Assembly (NCBI GenBank): GCA_910586365.1 | Contig: CAJUGP010000004.1 | Span: 16,002 to 80,001 of the forward strand | From: an uncultured Christensenella sp. | Lineage (GTDB): Bacteria > Bacillota > Clostridia > Christensenellales > Borkfalkiaceae | Direction: 5' to 3' | Length of the DNA stretch: 64,000 nt | In this document: positions 35,578 to 44,584 of the stretch, in pieces | Numbering within the stretch: position 1 is the stretch's first letter | Layout: each line of letters opens with the position of its first letter | Program-made: the position numbers and the translations under genes | The notes under the pieces: model-generated | Databases searched by the model: none | Told to the model about the DNA's origin: nothing | Seen by the model: the letters and a program-made list of their open reading frames with translations, nothing else

Positions 35578-36897
35578 TTAATCGACGATGCTTCGGGCGA
35601 TCGAGTAAATGTCGCCCGCGCCGAGCACCAGCACGATATCGTCTTTTTCAACCGTTTTGATCAGGCGGTTTTTTAACTGTTCGGGAGATTGCACGTAAAT
35701 CGCGTCGGGAATGCGGGCGGCGAGCGCCGCCGCGCTCCCCTCAAAGAAAAACGTTTCCCGCGCGGAAAAGGTTTTGTACAGCACGGGATGCTTTACGCGT
35801 GAAAGCGTTTTAACGAATTCATCCATGAACGCGTGCGTGCGGGTATAGGTATGCGGTTGAAATACGAGCCGCAGCGTGCCGTCGCATATCTTATGCGCGC
35901 TTTCGAGCACGGCGGTGATTTCGCGCGGATGATGGGCGTAATCGCAAATAACGGGCGCGCCGCGCAGCGTGCCGACCGTTTCAAACCGCCGTTTTACGCC
36001 GCGGAAGCTTTCAAGCCCCCGTTTGATTTCCTCCGCAGTGAACCCTGCGAGCCTTGCTGCCGCGTAGGCGGCTAAGGCGTTTAGTACTTGAAATTTACCC
36101 GTTACGTTCAAACGTACGCGCACGGTGGCGGTATCGCCTTCGCGCACGGTAAAAGCGTAACGTTCGCCGTCCGAACGCAGCTTTTCGGCGCGGACGTCCC
36201 CCGTCCGCAATCCGAACGAAAGCGCGTGCGGAATCTTGCGCGCCCGTTCTTCCGCGTTGACGACCACCTTTTCCGACTGTGCGGCAAAGGTCCGATATGC
36301 GGCAAAGACTTCTTCGTCGTTTGAGTAACAGTCGGTGTGATCGCGGTCGGTGTTGAGAATGACGCCGACGGTGCTGTGCAGGCTGAGAAAACTGCGTTTG
36401 AATTCGCACGCCTCGGTGACGAACGTTTCTTCTCCGCCGATATGGCAGTTGCCGAGCAGCGCGTCCTCTCCGCCGATATGGCAGGTGAACGCGCGGTCGT
36501 TACGGTAATAAATATGGGCGAGCATCGAGGACGTGGAGGTTTTTCCGTGACAGCCCGCTACGGAAAGGACGAACGGATATTCCTCCGCTACCGATCCGAG
36601 CAGGCGGGCGCGCGTAAAAAGACGTTTTCCCGCCTCTTTCGCGCCGGCAATGCGCTTGTCGCTTTCGTCCAACGCGCCTGTGTAAACGACGTTCTGCTCG
36701 TGAATTTCATCATCCGAGCCGATCGTCACGGAAATTCCGTGCGCGCGCAAGTCTTTCGTAAACTTGCTTTCCGCATCGTCGCAGCCGCGTACGGATAAAT
36801 TTTTGCTTTGCAGGATGCGGGCAAGCGCGCTCATGCTTACGCCGCCGATCCCGACGAAATACCAGCTCCCCTCGGAAGCAAACGTTTCGTTCCCCAT
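35578..36897 (-). CDS. murC: UDP-N-acetylmuramate--L-alanine ligase
   Basis: A 439-residue Mur ligase attaching L-Ala to UDP-MurNAc. The N-terminal Rossmann motif FVGIGGVSMSALARIL, the ATP-binding VAGCHGKTSTSSMLAHIY and the substrate motif CDYAHHPREI are present. ATG 36897 (MGNETF) gives the family N-terminus; a TTG at 36924 is an alternative. Ribosome binding site is weak. It is not in a dcw cluster. Confidence 0.95.
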   Translation of the reverse strand: MGNETFASEGSWYFVGIGGVSMSALARILQSKNLSVRGCDDAESKFTKDLRAHGISVTIGSDDEIHEQNVVYTGALDESDKRIAGAKEAGKRLFTRARLLGSVAEEYPFVLSVAGCHGKTSTSSMLAHIYYRNDRAFTCHIGGEDALLGNCHIGGEETFVTEACEFKRSFLSLHSTVGVILNTDRDHTDCYSNDEEVFAAYRTFAAQSEKVVVNAEERARKIPHALSFGLRTGDVRAEKLRSDGERYAFTVREGDTATVRVRLNVTGKFQVLNALAAYAAARLAGFTAEEIKRGLESFRGVKRRFETVGTLRGAPVICDYAHHPREITAVLESAHKICDGTLRLVFQPHTYTRTHAFMDEFVKTLSRVKHPVLYKTFSARETFFFEGSAAALAARIPDAIYVQSPEQLKNRLIKTVEKDDIVLVLGAGDIYSIARSIVD

Positions 36898-36942
36898 ATA
36901 GTTCAGTTTATTCCGCAACGGCAAGCAGTTGTTCCTTTACGC

Positions 36943-36974
36943 AAAAAAAACGCACCCGAAGGTGCGTTCTTTTT
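36943..36974 (-). terminator. Terminator after csp
   Basis: Stem AACGCACC, loop CGAA, GGTGCGTT, with eight T's on the - strand. Confidence 0.9.
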
Positions 36975-36993
36975 CGTTAATTTCAGTCTGTTC

Positions 36994-37203
36994 TCAGACG
37001 GGAACAACGTTTACAGCGCGAAGCTTGCCGCTGTCTTTCGGATCGGGTTCGGTCTCGAATGTAACCTTCTGCCCCTCTTTTAAGGTGCGGAATCCCTCTG
37101 TTTGAATTGCAGAGAAATGCACGAAAATATCGTCCCCGCCCTCGTCGTTGGAAATGAAGCCGTAACCCTTTCCGTCGTTGAACCACTTAACAGTTCCGTT
37201 CAC
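36994..37203 (-). CDS. csp: Cold-shock protein (CspA family)
   Basis: A 69-residue cold-shock domain. RNP1 is KGYGFI, RNP2 is DIFVHF, and [10 protein letters not shown] is at the start. It binds single-stranded RNA/DNA and acts as an RNA chaperone. It starts at GTG 37203 with AGGAGG 8 bases upstream; the longer frame is unsupported. It has its own consensus promoter (37249-37277) and a leader of about 40 bases, as is common for csp genes, and ends at a strong terminator. Confidence 0.95.
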   Translation of the reverse strand: MNGTVKWFNDGKGYGFISNDEGGDDIFVHFSAIQTEGFRTLKEGQKVTFETEPDPKDSGKLRAVNVVPV

Positions 37204-37248
37204 AATATTACCTCCTGCGTGCTCAAATAAATGCAACGCTTAACAACA

Positions 37249-37277
37249 ATTATAACCGCTAAGAGGTTTCTTGTCAA
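37249..37277 (-). promoter_or_regulatory. csp promoter
   Basis: On the - strand TTGACA, 17 bases and TATAAT, about 45 bases upstream of the csp GTG. Confidence 0.8.
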
Positions 37278-37298
37278 TCTATATTAGCAAAAAACTCG

Positions 37299-39149
37299 TT
37301 ATTTTTTCAAATATTTTTCAAGTAAAGCCACGCTCGTCGCCGTAAACGCCGTCAGTTCTTCCGAAGAAAGCGGTTTGTAGTTCATGAGCGCAAGCAGATA
37401 AATCTGATTCGCCGCCGTGTTCTGCGCCTCGCCTTCGGCGTCTTTGAGCGCCTGCACGGCAGGATTGGCGGTATTTACGATCAAGGTCATGTCCTGCGGA
37501 CCGCTGCCCATCATGTAAAAACTGTTCATTTCCGACATTCTGCGCATGAATTCCGAAACGTTGACGACGGCGGGAATGCCCGTATCTTTGAGTTTTTCGG
37601 TTTTCACCGTTACGTTTTTGCCCTCGAGCGCCGTTTCGAAGATCTTTTTCAGCGTTTCATCCTCGCCGCTTTCCTCTTTGAGCGCGGACGCGACGTCGGC
37701 GTCGATGCGTAAAAAGCGGACGCGTTTGGGATTTTTATATTCGAGATAGCTGATAAAATGCGGGTCAATATACGTATCGCACACGATGGCGTCCAGCCCT
37801 GCATCCTTGAACATTTTAATATACTGCGCTTGTTTGCTTTCGTCCGAAACGTAATAAACCGCCTGCGGCTCTTTGCCTTCCTTTGCCTGTTCTTCGCTGA
37901 TCTCTTCGCCGAGATAGCCGTTTACGGGCATATATTCGCCCGAAAGGTTTTTGAAAACGATGATATCGCTTACTTTCGCGTAAAAATCGTCGTCCTTAAT
38001 GCAGCCGAATTTTACGAACGTCGCAATATCGGGCCAGCACGCGTTGAATTTTTCTCTGTCGTCGCGGAAGAGCGCGACAAGCTTGTCCGCAACCTTTTTG
38101 GTAATGTGTTTGGAAATTTTCTGCACCTGCTTATCGTTTTGCAGGAAAGAGCGCGAAACGTTAAGCGGAATGTCGGGGCAGTCGATCACGCCGTTCAAGA
38201 GCTGCAAAAATTCGGGGATCACCTCTTTGATATTGTCGGCGATAAAGACTTGATTGCAATAAAGTTTTACCTGTCCGCGTTCGAGCTCCACTTGTTTTTT
38301 TACTTTGGGGAAATAGAGGATACCTTTCAAGCGGAAAGGATATTCCATGTTAAGGTGGATCCAGAAGAGCGGTTCGTTATAATCGGAAAACGTTTCGCGG
38401 TAGAATTTTTTATACTCTTCCTCGGTGCAGTCTTTGGGCTGTTTGAGATAGAGCGGTTTCGGCGTGTTGACGGGATAATTTTTCGCCGGTTCTTCGTCTT
38501 TTTTGCTTTCCTTTTTGAGCTGCGCTTCGCTCTTGGGATTGAGATAAATCTCGTACGGCATAAACGCGCAGTATTTGTGCAAAAGCTGACGAATCGTACC
38601 CTCTTTCAGAAATTCTTTTTCTTCTTTGGCAATGTGCATTACGACGCGCGTTCCGTGCTCCTGCTTATCGCAATCGCCCACGGTATACGTGCTGTTTCCG
38701 TCCGACTCCCAACGCACGCCCTGCGCGCCTTCCCGATACGACTTGGTATAGATTTCAATGGAGTCCGAAACCATATAGGCGGAATAAAAACCGAGACCGA
38801 AATGCCCGATGATGCCTTCGCCGCCCGCTTTTTCGTATTTTTCCACGAAATCCGCCGCACCGGAAAAGGCGATTTGCGTAATGTATTTTTCGACTTCCTC
38901 TTCGGTCATGCCGATGCCGTTGTCTTCAACGGTAAGCGTGCCCGCCTTTTCGTCCGTCGTAACGGTAATTTTATAATTTTCTTCTTGCGGCGCTTCGCCG
39001 ATTTGCGAAAGCTTGATCACCTTCGTGATCGCGTCGGACGCGTTGGCGACGATTTCGCGCAGGAAGATGTCTTTTTCGGAATAAAGCCATTTTTTGATGA
39101 TGGGCATCATGTTTTCGCTCGAAATGCGAATGTTTCCCTGTCTTTCCAT
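37299..39149 (-). CDS. htpG: Molecular chaperone HtpG (Hsp90)
   Basis: A 616-residue bacterial Hsp90. The N-terminal GHKL ATPase shows REIVANASDAITK, VEDNGIGMTEEEV and GHFGLGFYSAYMV. The middle domain includes PLFWIHLNMEYPF and PLNVSRSFLQND, and a C-terminal dimerisation domain follows (about 500-616). AAGGAG precedes the ATG. No CIRCE-like inverted repeat was seen upstream. It stands alone between csp and IspH-S1. Confidence 0.96.
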   Translation of the reverse strand: MERQGNIRISSENMMPIIKKWLYSEKDIFLREIVANASDAITKVIKLSQIGEAPQEENYKITVTTDEKAGTLTVEDNGIGMTEEEVEKYITQIAFSGAADFVEKYEKAGGEGIIGHFGLGFYSAYMVSDSIEIYTKSYREGAQGVRWESDGNSTYTVGDCDKQEHGTRVVMHIAKEEKEFLKEGTIRQLLHKYCAFMPYEIYLNPKSEAQLKKESKKDEEPAKNYPVNTPKPLYLKQPKDCTEEEYKKFYRETFSDYNEPLFWIHLNMEYPFRLKGILYFPKVKKQVELERGQVKLYCNQVFIADNIKEVIPEFLQLLNGVIDCPDIPLNVSRSFLQNDKQVQKISKHITKKVADKLVALFRDDREKFNACWPDIATFVKFGCIKDDDFYAKVSDIIVFKNLSGEYMPVNGYLGEEISEEQAKEGKEPQAVYYVSDESKQAQYIKMFKDAGLDAIVCDTYIDPHFISYLEYKNPKRVRFLRIDADVASALKEESGEDETLKKIFETALEGKNVTVKTEKLKDTGIPAVVNVSEFMRRMSEMNSFYMMGSGPQDMTLIVNTANPAVQALKDAEGEAQNTAANQIYLLALMNYKPLSSEELTAFTATSVALLEKYLKK

Positions 39150-39194
39150 GATTGTAAAACTCCTTGTTTGTTACGGTATCATAACATATATAAA

Positions 39195-39225
39195 CAAAAA
39201 AACCCGCCTTTAAGCGGGTTTTTCA
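39195..39225 (-). terminator. Terminator after ispH-rpsA
   Basis: Stem AAACCCGC, loop of 6, GCGGGTTT, followed by T's on the - strand. Confidence 0.88.
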
Positions 39226-39236
39226 GGAAATTTTTA

Positions 39237-41456
39237 TTATTTCTTGTCTTCGTCGCTGCCGAGCATTTCGCCGATCGAAACGCCGTCGTAGCTGCTGTCG
39301 TTCCATTCGCGGTAATCGCCGTCGTCGTAATCGTCGTAACGGGAATTGCGGCGATTGTTGCGCTTTTGACGGGGACGCGACGCTTCCTCTTCCATATCCT
39401 CGGGATAAACGGGTTCGGGTCTATCCTGCAACGCCTTAATGGAAAGCGTGATTTTTCTTTCCGCAGGGCTGAACGCAAGGATCTTCGCGTCGATCTCCTG
39501 CCCGATTTTCAGAACGGAAGTGGGATTGTCGAGCCATTCGTAAGAAATCTGGGAAACGTGAACAAGCCCGTCGATCCCTTTTTCGATCTCCACGAACGCG
39601 CCGAACGGTACGATACGCACGACTTTGCCGTGTACGATGTCGCCTTCCGCATATTTTTCCGCAGCGGTATCCCAAGGCTGGGGCTGAAGCTGCTTGTAGC
39701 CGATGGAAACCTTTCTGCGTTCCTTGTCGATTTTAAGAACTTGGAATTCGTAGCGCTTGCCGATTTCGAGCACGTCTTTCACTTCTTTGACGCCCGTCCA
39801 AGAAAGATCGGAGATGTGCGCCAAGCAGTCGAATCCTTTTACGGAAACGAACGCGCCGAACGTCGTCGCTCTTTCCACTTTACCTTCGACAATCTGCCCG
39901 ACTTCGATGCTCTCGAAGAAGGCTTCTTCTTTGGCGGCGCGCGCCGCTTCCTGCTCGGCTTTTTCCGCTTCGAGGATCACGCGCTGGGAAGCGATGATCT
40001 CCTTTCTGCGTCCTCTGCGGATTTCGATGAGTTTCAGACGAAGCGTCTTGCCGACGTATTTGTCAAGCTCTTTCACGAATCCCGAGCGAATTTCTCTTGC
40101 GGGAATGAAAACGGGATAGGTTCCGAGTTCGGCAGTCAAACCGCCCTTGTTGAAGCCCGTGCAGGTGACGGTGAAAACGCTGCCATCCTCGATATCTTTC
40201 AAAACCGCCTCTTCTTCGCGAATCTTGCGCACGGATTTTTCGGAAAGCTTCACGGGATTGGTTGCAAGAACCATCACGTCGATCTTCTGACCGACCTTCT
40301 CCGAATAAAGCTCGCGAGAGTACTGTTCGCAATCGAGGTCTGCTTTATCGATCAGGATTTCGCCCTTGCCCGATACCGAAACGTAAATGCCCGTATCGGT
40401 TGCCAAAACGACTTCTACGGAGAGAATTTCGTTGTTGTGGAACGGCTTTTCCTGCGCCATTCCTTCGAGGGCGTCGTCCATAACTTTCTTGGACTTGCTC
40501 TGTGCAGATTTCGGGCGCGCGGTTGCGTTCGCGGACGCCGCCTCTGCAACTTTGACTTCCGCTTGTGCCGACACGGTTTCCTGCGCCTCGACGTTCTCTA
40601 CGGTCTCTGTCTTAAGAACTTCTGCGTTGTTTTCTGCCATCTTACTAAGAACCTCCTGGATCTGCCAATGCGGAGTGCTCGCCCCTGCGATTAAACCGAC
40701 CCTGCTACAAAATTTGATTTTTTCATATTTGAAACCGTCCGCTTCCGTGAGCCTGTAAACATGCGCGCAGTTTGCGAACGCGATTTCCCATAGTTTTTCC
40801 GTATTGCTGCTGTTTTTTCCGCCGATCACGAGCACGGCGTCGCATAAAGCAGACAATTTTTCCGCGTCCCTTTGTCTGCCTATTGTAGTATAGCAAATTG
40901 TCTCGAAAACTTCAACTGTTTTCTTGCACTCTTTTTGAATATTTTTTCGGATTTTTGAAAATCTTTGCGCGGAAAAGGTGGTTTGGGAAACCAAAACCAC
41001 GTTTTTATCGCGCAAAGGCGTAAAATCGTCGCATTCCGACGCGAAAATATACGATTCGCCCGAACACCACCCGATCAGCCCTTCCACTTCGGGATGGCGC
41101 TTGTCTCCGGCAATCGCCACCGTTTTCCCTTGCTCGGAAGCCTGTTTCACGATTTTTTGCGTGCGCTGCACGAAGGGACAGGTGCAGTCTACGACGGTAA
41201 CGTTTTTCGCTTCGCATTCCGCATAGACGTTCGCGCCGACGCCGTGCGAGCGGATGAGCAGCGTTGCACCGTCGGGTACTTCTTTCAAACTCTCCACCGT
41301 TTTGATGCCGCGCGCCGTAATGCGCGCAACGACGTCCTCGTTGTGAATGATTTCACCGAGCACGAAGGTATTTTCGGGCGAAACAGTAAGCGCCGTATCG
41401 ACCGCCCGCGCCACGCCTTCGCAGAATCCGCAGTTGTTTGCGAGTATGACCTGCAT
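39237..41456 (-). CDS. ispH: IspH - ribosomal protein S1 fusion
   Basis: A 739-residue fusion. Residues 1-280 are 4-hydroxy-3-methylbut-2-enyl diphosphate reductase, the last MEP enzyme, with Fe-S Cys in NNCGFCEGVA, VVDCTCPFV and ETICYTTIGRQ. A 45-residue Ala/Val/Glu linker follows. Residues about 330-690 hold four S1 RNA-binding repeats (for example GQIVEGKVERATTFGAFVSV and GDIVHGKVVRIVPFGAFVEI). An acidic and Arg/Asn-rich tail ends the protein. This fusion is known in Clostridia. It starts 2 bases after plsC ends and is the last gene of the long operon. Confidence 0.95.
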   Translation of the reverse strand: MQVILANNCGFCEGVARAVDTALTVSPENTFVLGEIIHNEDVVARITARGIKTVESLKEVPDGATLLIRSHGVGANVYAECEAKNVTVVDCTCPFVQRTQKIVKQASEQGKTVAIAGDKRHPEVEGLIGWCSGESYIFASECDDFTPLRDKNVVLVSQTTFSAQRFSKIRKNIQKECKKTVEVFETICYTTIGRQRDAEKLSALCDAVLVIGGKNSSNTEKLWEIAFANCAHVYRLTEADGFKYEKIKFCSRVGLIAGASTPHWQIQEVLSKMAENNAEVLKTETVENVEAQETVSAQAEVKVAEAASANATARPKSAQSKSKKVMDDALEGMAQEKPFHNNEILSVEVVLATDTGIYVSVSGKGEILIDKADLDCEQYSRELYSEKVGQKIDVMVLATNPVKLSEKSVRKIREEEAVLKDIEDGSVFTVTCTGFNKGGLTAELGTYPVFIPAREIRSGFVKELDKYVGKTLRLKLIEIRRGRRKEIIASQRVILEAEKAEQEAARAAKEEAFFESIEVGQIVEGKVERATTFGAFVSVKGFDCLAHISDLSWTGVKEVKDVLEIGKRYEFQVLKIDKERRKVSIGYKQLQPQPWDTAAEKYAEGDIVHGKVVRIVPFGAFVEIEKGIDGLVHVSQISYEWLDNPTSVLKIGQEIDAKILAFSPAERKITLSIKALQDRPEPVYPEDMEEEASRPRQKRNNRRNSRYDDYDDGDYREWNDSSYDGVSIGEMLGSDEDKK

Positions 41457-41458
41457 GC

Positions 41459-42250
41459 TTAATCCTTTTTGCCGCGTTTCTTTTTCCTGTTTGCAAGATA
41501 TGCGCGGTGTTCGGCGCGAAGTTCGTAAAGGCGTTGTTTCAAGAGCTCGTCCGCTTTATCGTAATCGTCCGGCGTCAGTTTTTTTCCGTAAAACTCCGTC
41601 AGCTCCATCGGTTCGCCGAACACGACGTGCGTCATGCGGAACACGCGCGGACGCGAGCAAATCACGAACGGGATAACGGGGGTTTGCGTTTTGATCGCGA
41701 GCAACGCCGCGCCCCCGTGAAACGGCAAAAATTCCTCTTCCGATACTTTGTTGCGCGTTCCTTCGGGAAAAAGAGAAACCTTTTCGCCGTTTTTAAGCAC
41801 TTTCATAGCGTCCATCAGCGTGCGGATATCCGAGCCGTCGCGCATCGCGCTGATTGCCCCCACTTTCCGCATCCACCAACCGAGAATGGGTTTCTCGAAA
41901 AGGCATTGTTTCGACATGAAATGGATGCCTTCGCCCGTCGTATGCGCAACGTAGAAAATATCGAAGATATTATAATGATTGCCTACGTAAACGAAAGGAC
42001 CGTCGGGCACCTTTTTCGCGCCGTACATTTTGAAAGGATAAACGATGCGGTGCAGCGGATAAAATAGAAAACGCAAAAAATTCATGGCGTGCATGACGTG
42101 CTTGCCCTTTTTATTCGCGGGGAACAGTAAACGGTATTGTTTTGCCTGTTTCTCGCGCTTTTTTTGCAGTTTTTTCTGTTGTTTTTGCTCTTTTTTGATT
42201 TGTTTCGGCGATTTTTGCGGCTGATCGACCTGTTCGGTGATTTCCGTCAT
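41459..42250 (-). CDS. plsC: 1-acyl-sn-glycerol-3-phosphate acyltransferase with basic N-terminus
   Basis: A 263-residue lysophosphatidic acid acyltransferase. The catalytic H(x4)D motif is NHYNIFD, and the glycerol-phosphate motif is FPEGTRN. It acylates LPA to phosphatidic acid at the membrane. The first 50 residues form a very basic Lys/Gln-rich, probably helical extension not needed for catalysis. cmk-plsC-ispH order is conserved in Clostridia. Confidence 0.92.
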   Translation of the reverse strand: MTEITEQVDQPQKSPKQIKKEQKQQKKLQKKREKQAKQYRLLFPANKKGKHVMHAMNFLRFLFYPLHRIVYPFKMYGAKKVPDGPFVYVGNHYNIFDIFYVAHTTGEGIHFMSKQCLFEKPILGWWMRKVGAISAMRDGSDIRTLMDAMKVLKNGEKVSLFPEGTRNKVSEEEFLPFHGGAALLAIKTQTPVIPFVICSRPRVFRMTHVVFGEPMELTEFYGKKLTPDDYDKADELLKQRLYELRAEHRAYLANRKKKRGKKD

Positions 42251-42253
42251 ATT

Positions 42254-43261
42254 TTATATTTTCTCCTGAATTTTACTGCGGATATGCGCGACGACTTCGT
42301 CGATCGTCATATCGGACGTATCGACGAGAACGGCGTCGGAAGCGCGTTTCAAAGGAGATACGTCGCGGGTGGAATCCTGCTGATCGCGCAGGGCAAGTTC
42401 TTTTTCGAGCGAAGCGAGATCGACTTCGTACCCTTTGGCTTTGAGTTCGTCGTACCTTCTGCGCGCGCGCACTTCGGGACGGGCGGTCAGAAAAAATTTG
42501 AAATCGGCGTGAGGAAGAACGACCGTGCCGATATCGCGCCCGTCGAGCACGCAAGAGGTTTTGGCGGCGATCTCCTGTTGTTTTTCGACCATTTTCATGC
42601 GTACGTACGCATGCGCGGAGATCGTGGAAGCCGCCATGGAAACTTCGGGGCGGCGAATCTCGTCGGAAACGTCTTGTCCGTCGAGGATCGTGCGCTGTTC
42701 GCCGTTTTCGTGGCGGACGGTCAGATCGACGTTTTTAATAAGGTCGCACACTGCCGCTTCGTCGGCAACGTTCACGTTTGCGTTCAGCGCCTTCAACGCG
42801 CAGGCGCGGTACATTGCGCCCGTATCAAGATACAAAATCTTACGGTCTTTGGCTAAAATGCGCGCGATCGTCGATTTTCCGCTGCCGGCAGGTCCGTCGA
42901 TCGCCACGGAATAGATTTTCGTAATATCTTTGCGTAAATTCTGCGCGCCGTGCAAATAGACGTGACGGACGGTAATGTTTTTTTCGACGAATACCATGAC
43001 GCGGATGCAAAGAGCAAGCCCGCCCACAATATCCGGCTCCTGCGCCGAAAATAACGCGCACGATTCAAACCCCGTTTCCCGCGCTGCTTTGGCGGGATAA
43101 TAGGAATGGATATCCGACGTGCTCGAAAGAACGATGCTCATGACTTCGTCCTTTTTGATCGCGTTCCGATCGATGATCTCGCCGAGAAGCTCTTTTACCG
43201 CGGCGCGGATTTCTTCGGGCGTATCTTCTGCAATGGTAGTCGCTCCGCGTATTACCGTCAT
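42254..43261 (-). CDS. cmk: AroH-type chorismate mutase - cytidylate kinase fusion
   Basis: A 335-residue two-domain protein. Residues 1-112 match monofunctional AroH chorismate mutase: VIRGATTIAEDTPEEI, AKAARETGFESCALFSAQEPDIVGGLALCIRVMV and VRHVYLHGAQNLRKD, with the Arg, Cys/Glu-region and Tyr active-site neighbourhood retained. Residues about 118-335 are CMP kinase, with P-loop AIDGPAGSGKSTIARILA, LDTGAMYRA and VLDGRDIGTVVLPHA. AroH converts chorismate to prephenate; Cmk makes CDP. GAAGGAG precedes ATG 43261. I know no common precedent for this fusion; each half is clear. Confidence 0.92.
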   Translation of the reverse strand: MTVIRGATTIAEDTPEEIRAAVKELLGEIIDRNAIKKDEVMSIVLSSTSDIHSYYPAKAARETGFESCALFSAQEPDIVGGLALCIRVMVFVEKNITVRHVYLHGAQNLRKDITKIYSVAIDGPAGSGKSTIARILAKDRKILYLDTGAMYRACALKALNANVNVADEAAVCDLIKNVDLTVRHENGEQRTILDGQDVSDEIRRPEVSMAASTISAHAYVRMKMVEKQQEIAAKTSCVLDGRDIGTVVLPHADFKFFLTARPEVRARRRYDELKAKGYEVDLASLEKELALRDQQDSTRDVSPLKRASDAVLVDTSDMTIDEVVAHIRSKIQEKI

Positions 43262-43332
43262 TTCTGTTCTCCTTCGTACTTTATTATAGACTCTGTTCAA
43301 AAGAAAGTCAAACAAACCATAAAATTTTTATA

Positions 43333-43356
43333 TAATATGTTTGACATATTACTATG
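43333..43356 (-). repeat. Dispersed 24-bp motif, copy D (intergenic)
   Basis: On the - strand CATAGTAATATG, TCAAA, CATATTA. One base of the last heptamer differs from consensus. It lies between the BaiN-like gene stop and the cmk start. Confidence 0.65.
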
Positions 43357-43366
43357 CTAAATTCAA

Positions 43367-44584
43367 TTATATCGAATTTCCCGCCAAATAACCGCTGGAA
43401 AATGCAATTTGTAAATTAAATCCCCCCGTATATGCGTCCGCGTCAAGTAGTTCGCCGCAAAAATAAAGATTTTTAACGAGCTTGCTTTCCATCGTTTTCG
43501 GGTTAATCTGCGTCAGATCGACGCCCCCTGCCGTGATCACTGCTTCGGAAAATCCGCGTAAGCGTTTCGGGCGCAACGGAAACGCCTTTAATACGCTAAC
43601 AAGCCGTTCGCGTTCTGCTTTTTGAACAGAGTTGGCTTTTTTAATCGGATCGATCGCCGCCTGTTTTAAGACGGGAAGCACCAACCCCGCGGGCAGAAGT
43701 CCGCGCATGACGCTTTTTATTTGCTCGTTTTTGCGTTCGGTAAGGTCGCGCAAGAGCCTTGCTTGCAGCTTTTCCCGTTCGAGCGCGGGCTTGAAATCAA
43801 GGATAAGCTCAATTTTTTCGATAACAAGGCGGTTGATATTCGCCGAAAGCGAGAGAACGAGCGGACCGGAAACGCCGTAATGCGTGAAAAGCAATTCACC
43901 CTGTTTGGAAAAGATGGTTTTCTTTTCGTGCCGTGCCGACAGGCACACGTTTTTGAGCGTGATCCCCTGTGCGGAAGAAATCGGCTGCCCTGTTTCGATA
44001 CCGACCAACGAAGGTGCGGGCGGTATGATTTTGTGCCCCGTTTGCGCGGCGAACTTATAGCCGTCGCCCGTGGAACCGGTGGAAGGATACGAAAGTCCGC
44101 CCGTCGCCAAAACGGCAGCGTCGCATGAATAACTCGATTTATTGGTGATTATGCCACGCATAGTACTATTCAAAATGTCTATTTTTTGCACTTCTTCGCT
44201 TAATTTGATCGTAACGCCCGCATTTTTACATGCTTTTTCGAGCGTTTTCGTAACGTCGCTTGCTTTATCGCTGACGGGAAAGACGCGATTTCCGCGCTCT
44301 ACTTTGAGCGGAAGCCCTCTTTCCTCGAAAAATTTCATGGTCGATTCGGCAGGGAAAGCGTATGCCGCGCCCATTAAAAATTTTCCGCCGTGCACGACGT
44401 TTTCCAAAAACTCAGCGGGGTCGCAGTCGTTCGTCAGATTGCACCTGCCTTTGCCCGTAATGTAAATCTTTTTGCCGAGTTTTTCGTTTTTCTCGATCAA
44501 GACGACGCGATGTCCTTTGCTTGCGGCGGTATACGCCGTCATAAGCCCCGAAGCGCCGCCCCCGACGACGATGACGTTTTTCAT
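43367..44584 (-). CDS. BaiN/RdsA family NAD(P)/FAD-dependent oxidoreductase
   Basis: A 405-residue HI0933-like flavoprotein. The FAD dinucleotide motif VVGGGASGLMTAYTA lies near the N-terminus, then GKGRCNLTND and the C-terminal GELLDADAYTGGFNLQIAFSSGYLAG. Family members reduce diverse substrates (BaiN acts on bile acids); the substrate here is unknown. I chose ATG 44584, overlapping the surE stop (ATGA). Motif copy E is embedded at 44147-44170 as NSTMRGII. The surE - BaiN-like - cmk order is common in Clostridia. Confidence 0.88.
   Translation of the reverse strand: MKNVIVVGGGASGLMTAYTAASKGHRVVLIEKNEKLGKKIYITGKGRCNLTNDCDPAEFLENVVHGGKFLMGAAYAFPAESTMKFFEERGLPLKVERGNRVFPVSDKASDVTKTLEKACKNAGVTIKLSEEVQKIDILNSTMRGIITNKSSYSCDAAVLATGGLSYPSTGSTGDGYKFAAQTGHKIIPPAPSLVGIETGQPISSAQGITLKNVCLSARHEKKTIFSKQGELLFTHYGVSGPLVLSLSANINRLVIEKIELILDFKPALEREKLQARLLRDLTERKNEQIKSVMRGLLPAGLVLPVLKQAAIDPIKKANSVQKAERERLVSVLKAFPLRPKRLRGFSEAVITAGGVDLTQINPKTMESKLVKNLYFCGELLDADAYTGGFNLQIAFSSGYLAGNSI
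44147..44170 (-). repeat. Dispersed 24-bp motif, copy E (inside the BaiN-like gene)
   Basis: On the - strand AATAGTACTATG, CGTGG, CATAATC. It has one change in each conserved block and is read in the same frame as copies A and B (NSTMRGII). Confidence 0.65.

Noticed and set aside
37758..40694. 978-residue + strand ORF opposite htpG and ispH-rpsA
   Set aside because: It is a mirror frame of two firmly identified - strand genes; Phe/Arg/Val-rich composition is typical of antisense frames.
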